64,000 nucleotides of DNA, from NCBI GenBank assembly GCA_019418605.1, contig DYBN01000047.1, positions 72,370-136,369 of the forward strand, read 5' to 3'. The DNA is from Sutterella sp. (GTDB taxonomy: Bacteria; Pseudomonadota; Gammaproteobacteria; Burkholderiales; Burkholderiaceae_F). The position numbers were made by a program, and so were the translations under genes. Of this stretch, positions 36,294 to 42,358 are shown in pieces; the stretch's first letter is position 1, and every line of letters begins with the position of its first letter. Under the pieces are notes generated by a model. The model worked only from the letters and a program-made list of their open reading frames with translations, was not told where the DNA came from and searched no databases.

Positions 36294-37544
36294 ATGTTCA
36301 ACTTTCAAGACCGCATCGACCTTCTGCTTCGCGCGGGTTTCGGCGCGCTGATCCTCATCGGGTGCTACTTCGTCATAGAGCCTTTCATGACGGCCATCAT
36401 CATGGCGGCCATTCTGACCGTCGTGAGCTGGCCTCTCTACAAGCGCGCCCTTACCAGCATGGGCAACAACGCCACCCTGGCGGCCCTGCTGATGGTCATG
36501 ATCGTCATCATCACGGTGCTCATTCCGCTCTCGCTTTTGTGCGGCGTGCTTGCCCACCAGATTCCGCTTGTGGTCGAGTGGTTCAGGGACTGGGTGACCT
36601 CCGGCATGCCGCTTCCAAAGTGGATCACGTCGCTGCCTTATGTCGGGCAGAGCATCAACGATGCATTTCACTTCGGCCTTGATCCCAAGGCTCTCGGAGG
36701 GCTGATCCAAAAGTCCTTCGACCCCTTGAGCAAGTGGATCCTCAACATTTCCGTGGGCATCGGAAATGGTCTCTTTCAGCTCGCGCTCGTTGCCTTCATT
36801 GCCTTTTTCTTTTACCGGGACGGCACGTGGCTTGCCAAGAGGCTCGCTATTTCGCTTAACAAAATCTCGGGCGACCTCGCCAAGGAATACGCCGACATCC
36901 TCATCAACACGACCCGCTCGGTGGTCTTCGGCATCATCGGCACGGCAATCGGGCAAGGGCTCGTTGCCGCCGTGGGCTTCATTCTTGCCGGCGTGCCGGG
37001 CGTTGTGATGCTGAGCTTTGCGGTCTGCGTTCTTTCCGTCGTCCCCGTCGGTCCGCCCCTTGTCTGGGGACCTGTTGCGCTCTGGCTTTTTGCCAACGGC
37101 CAGACCGGATGGGCCGTCTTCATGGTCCTTTGGGGCGTGCTGGCGGTGAGCTCGGTCGACAACTTCATCAAGCCCATTTTGATCAGCCGCGGCTCCACGC
37201 TGCCCCTGGCGCTCGTCTTTTTGGGTGTCCTGGGCGGCATCATGACCTTCGGCATGCTGGGCTTGGTGCTCGGTCCCATCCTTTTGTCGGCGAGCATCGC
37301 CATGTTCAAGAGCTGGATCAGAAACCCGGTGCGGCTGCGCGTTGTGGCCGCTTCGGGCGATGAGGGGGCTCAGGGCGCAGGCAGCGGCGGCGACGAACTC
37401 GAAGATGAAGACGAAAGCGCAGCCCAAGGCAAGGCCAAGCCCGGCAGCAAAACAGCCGGCGAGACCGCTGTCGAGCCTTCCGTTGACTCATCCAAGGAGA
37501 CGGATGCATCTCAAAAGGCGCCGAAGACGGGCGAGAGCTCGTAG
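36294..37544 (+). CDS. AI-2E family (PerM-type) membrane transporter
   Basis: A 416-residue inner-membrane protein of the AI-2E/PerM family, which includes TqsA-type exporters and Na+/H+ antiporters. N-terminal helices are at about 12-60, a periplasmic-type loop segment lies around 90-140, and the conserved second-half motif is present (VPVGPPLVWGPVALWLFANGQ, then FIKPILISRGSTLP and LGVLGGIMTFGMLGLVLGPILLS). An unusual acidic/Ser/Lys-rich tail of about 70 residues extends past the last helix. The ATG at 36294 is preferred; a TTG six codons upstream is possible. The substrate is unknown. Confidence 0.9.
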   Translation: MFNFQDRIDLLLRAGFGALILIGCYFVIEPFMTAIIMAAILTVVSWPLYKRALTSMGNNATLAALLMVMIVIITVLIPLSLLCGVLAHQIPLVVEWFRDWVTSGMPLPKWITSLPYVGQSINDAFHFGLDPKALGGLIQKSFDPLSKWILNISVGIGNGLFQLALVAFIAFFFYRDGTWLAKRLAISLNKISGDLAKEYADILINTTRSVVFGIIGTAIGQGLVAAVGFILAGVPGVVMLSFAVCVLSVVPVGPPLVWGPVALWLFANGQTGWAVFMVLWGVLAVSSVDNFIKPILISRGSTLPLALVFLGVLGGIMTFGMLGLVLGPILLSASIAMFKSWIRNPVRLRVVAASGDEGAQGAGSGGDELEDEDESAAQGKAKPGSKTAGETAVEPSVDSSKETDASQKAPKTGESS

Positions 37545-37630
37545 AAGGACGCATAGCTTTGCACTGCCGCGGCGCTTGGGCGCGTCTGGAGAATCACCGA
37601 GCGCGCCCCAAGCGGCGGCCTCCTTTTGGC

Positions 37631-37636
37631 TAAAAT
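37631..37636 (+). promoter_or_regulatory. Putative -10 element of parE
   Basis: Reads GGCTAAAATCC, about 100 bases before the parE ATG. The -35 is not convincing. Confidence 0.35.
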
Positions 37637-37735
37637 CCTCCGCCTGAGAAAGTTTTCATCCCGTTTTTCATTCATGATGCCGGGCCTCCAGCATGGTTCG
37701 GCGTCAGTTTTTTTGTTGTCCGTTCAAGCACCTTT

Positions 37736-39709
37736 ATGGCAGTTCGCAAGCGCAATTCCGACTATCAGGAAAGCTCCATCCGGGTTTTGAAGGGCCTTGA
37801 GCCCGTCAAGCAGCGCCCGGGCATGTACACGCTCACCGACAATCCCCTGCACATCGTGCAGGAGGTGCTCGACAATTCAAGCGACGAGGTGCTTGCGGGC
37901 TTTGGCGACGCCATCACGCTCACGATTGAAGCCGACGGCACGATTTCGGTTGAAGACAACGGCCGCGGCATCCCGACGGGCATTCACCCCACCGAGGGGA
38001 TTCCAACGATTGAGCTTGTCTTTACGCAGCTGCACGCTGGCGGCAAGTTCGACAAGGCCGAGGGCGGCGCCTATGCGTTTTCAGGCGGCCTGCACGGCGT
38101 GGGCGTCTCCGTGACCAACGCCTTGAGCAGCAGCATGCACGTCACGGTCTGGCGCGACGCCAAGCAGTTTGACATCGGCTTTGCCGACGGCTTTGTCAGC
38201 GAACCCCTGACAAGCATGCCTTCTCCGAGGCCGCGGCGCAGCACCGGCACGCGCGTCTCCTGCCGCCCTGATCCGAAGTACTTTGACAGTCCCGTCATCC
38301 CCGAGCAGCAGCTCATCCGGCTTTTAAAGAGCAAGGCCGTGCTGATGCCGGGCTGCACGGTGAGCTACAAAAATGAAATCACCGGCGCCGATTTAAGCTG
38401 GAAGTACGATGGAGGCCTTCGGGAGTACCTGCTTGCCGAGTTGACCGATCCCCTTTACATCGAGCCCTTTGAAGCGCAGGAGTGGGCCGACGACGACACC
38501 GAGGGCTTTGCCAACGGCGAGGGCGCAAGCTGGGTGGTGTGCTGGACGGAGGCGGGAGCGCTCGTGCGCGAGAGCTACGTCAACCTCATTCCGACTCCCG
38601 CAGGCGGCACCCACGAGGCGGGCCTCAGAGACGGGCTCTTTGGGGCCATGAAGGCCTTTATGGAAGCGCATGGACTGATGAGCAAGGGCGTGAAGCTTCT
38701 GGCTGAAGACGTCTTTGCCCGCGCAAGCTTTGTGCTCTCGACCAAGGCTCTCGACCCGCAGTTTCAGGGGCAGACGAAGGAAAAGCTCACAAGCCGCGAG
38801 GTTTTTCGGCTCGTGAGCAACTTCGTGCGGCCGCAGTTTGAGTTCTGGCTCACGCACCACATGGAGGAGGGCAAGAAGCTTGCCGAGCTCGTCAACCGTC
38901 AGGCGCAGGCCCGGCAGCGGCAGTCCCAGAAGGTGGAGAAAAAGCGCGGTTCAAGCGTTGCGGTTCTCCCGGGCAAGCTCACCGACTGCGAGTCGACCGA
39001 CATCTCGCGCAATGAAATCTTCCTTGTGGAGGGCGACAGCGCAGGCGGCACCGCCAAGCAGGGACGCAACAAGGAAAATCAGGCGATTCTCCCCTTGCGC
39101 GGCAAGGTGCTCAACACGTGGGAGGTCGACAGCGACCGCATCTACGCCTCGCAGGTGATCCACGACATTGCCGTTGCCCTGGGCGTTGATCCTCACAAGC
39201 TCGACGACGACACCGACCTCAAGGGCCTGAGATACGGCAAGGTCTGCATTCTCGCCGACGCCGACGTCGACGGCAGCCACATTCAGGTGCTGCTGCTCAC
39301 GCTCTTTTACCGGCACTTCCCCAAGCTCATCGCCCAGGGGCACGTCTACATCGCGCAGCCCCCGCTTTTTCGCATCGACGTTCCCAAGGTCGGCCGCAAG
39401 CCTGAAAAGAAGCTCTACTGCGCCGACGACAAGGAACTCAAGCGCACGCTTGCCAAACTGCAAAAAGAGGGCCTGGGGCTCGAGAAGCTTTCCATTTCGC
39501 GCTTCAAGGGTTTGGGCGAGATGAGTGAAAAGCAGCTTGCGGAGGCCGCCTTTCACCCGGATACGAGAAGGCTGCTGCCGGTTACCCTGGGAGGCGTCTC
39601 GCAAAGCGACACAAACGCCGTCATGGGGCTTTTGATGAGCAAGGGCGAAGCGCTCGGGCGCCGCACGTGGATGGAGATGCACGGCGACGACGTTGAATTG
39701 GACGTCTAA
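37736..39709 (+). CDS. parE: DNA topoisomerase IV subunit B
   Basis: A 657-residue type IIA topoisomerase ATPase subunit that, with ParC, unlinks daughter chromosomes. The GHKL ATPase site shows VLDNSSDEV, EDNGRGIPTGIHP and the FSGGLHGVGVSVTNALS lid. The C-terminal TOPRIM domain carries EGDSAGGTAKQGRN and DADVDGSHI. Length and motifs match ParE and not GyrB, which is longer. parC is not adjacent. The stop codon lies within a tandem 15-16-base repeat. Confidence 0.97.
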   Translation: MAVRKRNSDYQESSIRVLKGLEPVKQRPGMYTLTDNPLHIVQEVLDNSSDEVLAGFGDAITLTIEADGTISVEDNGRGIPTGIHPTEGIPTIELVFTQLHAGGKFDKAEGGAYAFSGGLHGVGVSVTNALSSSMHVTVWRDAKQFDIGFADGFVSEPLTSMPSPRPRRSTGTRVSCRPDPKYFDSPVIPEQQLIRLLKSKAVLMPGCTVSYKNEITGADLSWKYDGGLREYLLAELTDPLYIEPFEAQEWADDDTEGFANGEGASWVVCWTEAGALVRESYVNLIPTPAGGTHEAGLRDGLFGAMKAFMEAHGLMSKGVKLLAEDVFARASFVLSTKALDPQFQGQTKEKLTSREVFRLVSNFVRPQFEFWLTHHMEEGKKLAELVNRQAQARQRQSQKVEKKRGSSVAVLPGKLTDCESTDISRNEIFLVEGDSAGGTAKQGRNKENQAILPLRGKVLNTWEVDSDRIYASQVIHDIAVALGVDPHKLDDDTDLKGLRYGKVCILADADVDGSHIQVLLLTLFYRHFPKLIAQGHVYIAQPPLFRIDVPKVGRKPEKKLYCADDKELKRTLAKLQKEGLGLEKLSISRFKGLGEMSEKQLAEAAFHPDTRRLLPVTLGGVSQSDTNAVMGLLMSKGEALGRRTWMEMHGDDVELDV

Positions 39710-39735
39710 AAAACGGTACTGTCTAAAAACGGTAC
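39704..39735 (+). repeat. Tandem duplication across the parE stop codon
   Basis: GTCTAAAAAACGGTAC (39704-39719) is followed after one base by GTCTAAAAACGGTAC (39721-39735). The first copy contains the parE stop codon. It looks like a recent short slippage duplication. Confidence 0.7.
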
Positions 39736-39846
39736 AAATGCTTACCAAGGGTGCCTCTCTGATGTCGCCCGGGCGGCTGCTGCGTTGCTAGACTCCGACA
39801 ATAAGCCGTCGGGGAAAATGTCGTGCCGGCGGCAGGAGCAGGACTT

Positions 39847-40560
39847 ATGGAAAGCAAATCCCTTGCAGCAAGCTTTGTGATTGCCGTGGGCATCGCCGGC
39901 GGTCTGGCTGTGCTTGGCACTCAGATTGATTCGGCCGTGGGCCGCTTTGTCGACCGCGACCGCGTGGTGACGGTCAAGGGCCTCGCCGAGCAGCAGGTGC
40001 CCGCCGACCGCGTCATCTGGCCCGTGACCTTCCGGGAACTCGGCAACGACCTGCAGGAGGTCTTCGGGCGCATCAACTCTCGGGCGGCCGTCGTCGTCAA
40101 CTTTTTGCGCGCGGGCGGCATCGATCCGCGCGAAATCGCGATTTCAGTTCCCACGGTCGACGACGCGCAGGCCAACAACTACGGGGGCAACCAGAGGGCG
40201 TTTCGCTATTCGCTCACCCAGACCGTGACGGTTTCGACCAACAAGGTGCAGGCCGTGCTGAGTCTCATGCAAAAGCAAAGCGAACTCATCGGCCGCGACA
40301 TTACGCTTGCCAACGACTACAACTACCGCACCCGCTTTGACTTTACGGGTTTAAACGGCATCAAGCCCAAGATGATTGAGACGGCAACCGTCAACGCCCG
40401 CGAGGCCGCGCAGAAGTTTGCCCAGGACTCGGGCTCGACGCTCGGCAAAATCCGCAGGGCGAGTCAGGGGCAGTTCACCATCTCCAACAGAGATGAAAAC
40501 ACGCCCTACATCAAGAACGTGCGCGTGGTGACGACGGTCGAATACTTCCTGAAGGATTAG
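39847..40560 (+). CDS. SIMPL-domain (DUF541) protein, membrane-anchored
   Basis: A 237-residue protein. A single N-terminal helix (about 6-24) acts as an anchor or uncleaved signal, followed by a SIMPL/DUF541 domain in the periplasm (VVTVKGLAEQQVPADRVIWPVTF, then SVPTVDDAQANNYGG and a C-terminal RNVRVVTTVEYFL-like strand). Known relatives (YggE, BP26) are periplasmic proteins tied to oxidative stress or surface antigens, with no defined reaction. AGGAG stands 8 bases before the ATG at 39847, which fixes the start; a GTG eight codons upstream is less likely. Confidence 0.88.
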   Translation: MESKSLAASFVIAVGIAGGLAVLGTQIDSAVGRFVDRDRVVTVKGLAEQQVPADRVIWPVTFRELGNDLQEVFGRINSRAAVVVNFLRAGGIDPREIAISVPTVDDAQANNYGGNQRAFRYSLTQTVTVSTNKVQAVLSLMQKQSELIGRDITLANDYNYRTRFDFTGLNGIKPKMIETATVNAREAAQKFAQDSGSTLGKIRRASQGQFTISNRDENTPYIKNVRVVTTVEYFLKD

Positions 40561-40604
40561 TTCCAAGAGCGGGCGGCATCTGACCGGGGCGCTTTGCGCC
40601 CGGA

Positions 40605-40610
40605 TAAAAT
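40605..40610 (+). promoter_or_regulatory. Putative -10 element of metQ
   Basis: TAAAAT within GATAAAATGTCGCC, sharing eleven bases with the aldo/keto reductase box at 3833-3838. A GGGCGC-TTT-GCGCCC hairpin lies directly upstream (40587-40601). Confidence 0.4.
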
Positions 40611-40662
40611 GTCGCCTGCTTTTTATTTGGATTTTTCACTTTCAGCTTCTGGAGATTTCACC

Positions 40663-41490
40663 ATGAAGAAGTTTTTCACCCTCGCGGCGGTCTGCGCGGC
40701 GGCTGCGGCGGGGCTTGCCGGCTGCGGCGACAAGAAGGATGCGGCGCCCGCTCAGGCGAGCGCCCCGCAGGCTGCCGTCACCATCACGGTGGGCGCCACG
40801 CCCGTGCCCCATGCCGACATTTTGAAATTCGTGCAGCCCGAATTGAAAAAGCAGGGCGTCGACATGAAGATCATTGAATTCTCCGACTACGTCAAGCCCA
40901 ACATGGCGCTTGCCGACAAGGAGATCGACGCCAACTTCTTCCAGCACAAGCCCTATCTTGATAGCTTTGCCAAGGAGCGCGGCTTGAAGCTCTCGGTGCT
41001 CACGACCGTGCACATCGAGCCCATGGGCGTCTATTCGAAGAAGTACAAGGACGTCAAGAGCTTTGGCGACGGCATCAAGGTCGCCATCCCCAACGATCCG
41101 ACCAACGGCGGCCGCGCGCTCAAGGTTCTGGCCGACGCGGGCTTCTTCTCGTTAAAGGACGGCGTGGGTGTGAACGGGACGCCTGCCGACATCGTCAACA
41201 ACACCCGCAACGTGCAGGTGGTCGAGATGGAGGCGGCGGTGCTGCCGCGCACGCTCGATGATGTGGACTATGCCGTCATCAATTCGAACTTCGCCATGGG
41301 CGTGGGGCTCAACCCCTCCAAGGATTCGCTCTTTACCGAATCGAAGGACTCGCCCTATGCCAACGTCGTTGCCATCCGAGAAGGCGACAACCGCGAAGCT
41401 ATCAAGAAGCTCGGCGCAGCGATGACCACGCCCGCCGTGCGCGACTTCATCATGAACACCTACAAGGGGGCGGTGCTGCCGGCGTTTTAA
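40663..41490 (+). CDS. metQ: Methionine-type ABC transporter substrate-binding lipoprotein
   Basis: A 275-residue NlpA/MetQ-family lipoprotein. The lipobox LAGC places the lipidated Cys at position 21, after a short signal peptide. The mature part follows MetQ closely: VTITVGATPVPHADIL, IIEFSDYVKPNMAL, DANFFQHKPYL, IPNDPTNGGRAL, VNSN-like VINSNFAM. It would bind D/L-methionine in the periplasm for the MetNI pump. Neither metN nor metI is in the window, so this is a solitary copy. GGAG precedes the ATG at 40663. A strong terminator follows. Confidence 0.93.
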   Translation: MKKFFTLAAVCAAAAAGLAGCGDKKDAAPAQASAPQAAVTITVGATPVPHADILKFVQPELKKQGVDMKIIEFSDYVKPNMALADKEIDANFFQHKPYLDSFAKERGLKLSVLTTVHIEPMGVYSKKYKDVKSFGDGIKVAIPNDPTNGGRALKVLADAGFFSLKDGVGVNGTPADIVNNTRNVQVVEMEAAVLPRTLDDVDYAVINSNFAMGVGLNPSKDSLFTESKDSPYANVVAIREGDNREAIKKLGAAMTTPAVRDFIMNTYKGAVLPAF

Positions 41491-41538
41491 AGGTCAGTAT
41501 CCGCACATTGCGCGAGGTCTTTCAAGGCCTCGCCGGGC

Positions 41539-41577
41539 GCCCGGCGGGAATTTTCTCCTTCCGGGCGTTTTTTTGTT
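41539..41577 (+). terminator. Intrinsic terminator of metQ
   Basis: CGCCCGG (41539-41545) pairs with CCGGGCG (41562-41568), followed by a run of seven or more T. The rest of the gap to 41787 is AT-rich without a recognised element. Confidence 0.85.
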
Positions 41578-41787
41578 CTGAGAAATATTAAGAGCCACAA
41601 ACAGACTTCTAATTTATAAAATGCGCCGGGATCTACGGGCAGAAGTCTCATTGCGGACAAGGCGCTTGTTTTCAGTTAACAGTCTATTTGTAGACTTTTG
41701 TAGAAGCTAAATTTGAAGTGCTTGATTTTTCGGCAGCGCTTCAATTTGCTCAATGATTAACGCAGTCAAGAGCTGATTTGCAACCCC

Positions 41788-42192
41788 TTAGATCGGCATG
41801 TCGTCCATGCCGCAGTTGGCTTTAAGTCCCTTGTCCTGCAGGTAGCCCTTGCCCCAGCAAAAGATCGAGCGCAGAACGGGCCGCAGGCTCTCGCCGCAGG
41901 CCGAGAGCGAATACTCGACCTTGGGCGGCACGACCGGGTAGACGCGCCGCACGATGAGGCCGTCGCGCTCAAGTTCCCGCAGCTGCTGCGTGAGCATCTT
42001 GCTTGCGGCGTGCGGGATGGCGCGCTGCAGTTCGCTAAACCTCAGGGTGCGCCCGAAGAGATTCCAGACGATAAGCGTCTTGTACTTGCCCCCGATGAGC
42101 TTCAAGGTCGTTTCAACGGGGCAGTGAAGCTGCGTGCTCTCGCCGGCATCGTCTCCCGCGCCGCAGCAGGCGGGCATCTTTGTTTTGTTCAT
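41788..42192 (-). CDS. HxlR-family transcription regulator
   Basis: A 134-residue winged-helix regulator. The HxlR domain spans about 22-120 (HCPVETTLKLIGGKYKTLIVWNLF, then LRFSELQRAIPHAASKMLTQQLRELERDGLI). Cys24 in the CPVE motif is the redox-reactive position of this family, which includes YodB and HypR sensors of quinones and disulfide stress. An extra Cys9-Cys10 pair near the N-terminus is unusual. It is divergent from the copper ATPase, 166 bases away, and is the natural candidate for its regulation. Cysteine-based metal or redox sensing is an inference. Confidence 0.9.
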   Translation of the reverse strand: MNKTKMPACCGAGDDAGESTQLHCPVETTLKLIGGKYKTLIVWNLFGRTLRFSELQRAIPHAASKMLTQQLRELERDGLIVRRVYPVVPPKVEYSLSACGESLRPVLRSIFCWGKGYLQDKGLKANCGMDDMPI

Positions 42193-42253
42193 GGCTTTTC
42201 TCGGAATCGATCTCGGTGCTTTTGCGTCCAGCCGCACAAGCATGAAAGCATTG

Positions 42254-42275
42254 TACTTACCTTTTTGTTACTTGC
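42254..42275. promoter_or_regulatory. Direct repeats between hxlR-type gene and copA
   Basis: TACTTAC (42254-42260) and TACTTGC (42269-42275), start-to-start 15 bases, lie just upstream of the copA -35. They are a candidate binding site for the divergent HxlR-family protein. Confidence 0.35.
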
Positions 42276-42293
42276 TTTCAAAACAGTGCATTC

Positions 42294-42321
42294 TTGCAAA
42301 ATTGACACTGAATTTTAGAAT
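42294..42321 (+). promoter_or_regulatory. Promoter of the copper ATPase gene
   Basis: -35 TTGCAA (42294-42299), 16-base spacer, -10 TAGAAT (42316-42321). Transcription would start near 42328, about 30 bases before the ATG. An overlapping TTGACA (42302-42307) lacks a matching -10. Confidence 0.5.
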
Positions 42322-42358
42322 CTCGGAAAAACCTCTTCATTGAGAGAAAAAAGCCGCG

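Noticed and set aside
40584..40603. GGGCGC-TTT-GCGCCC hairpin before metQ as a SAM riboswitch
   Set aside because: It is a single short hairpin upstream of the probable -10 box, so it is not even transcribed with metQ; no riboswitch core is visible.
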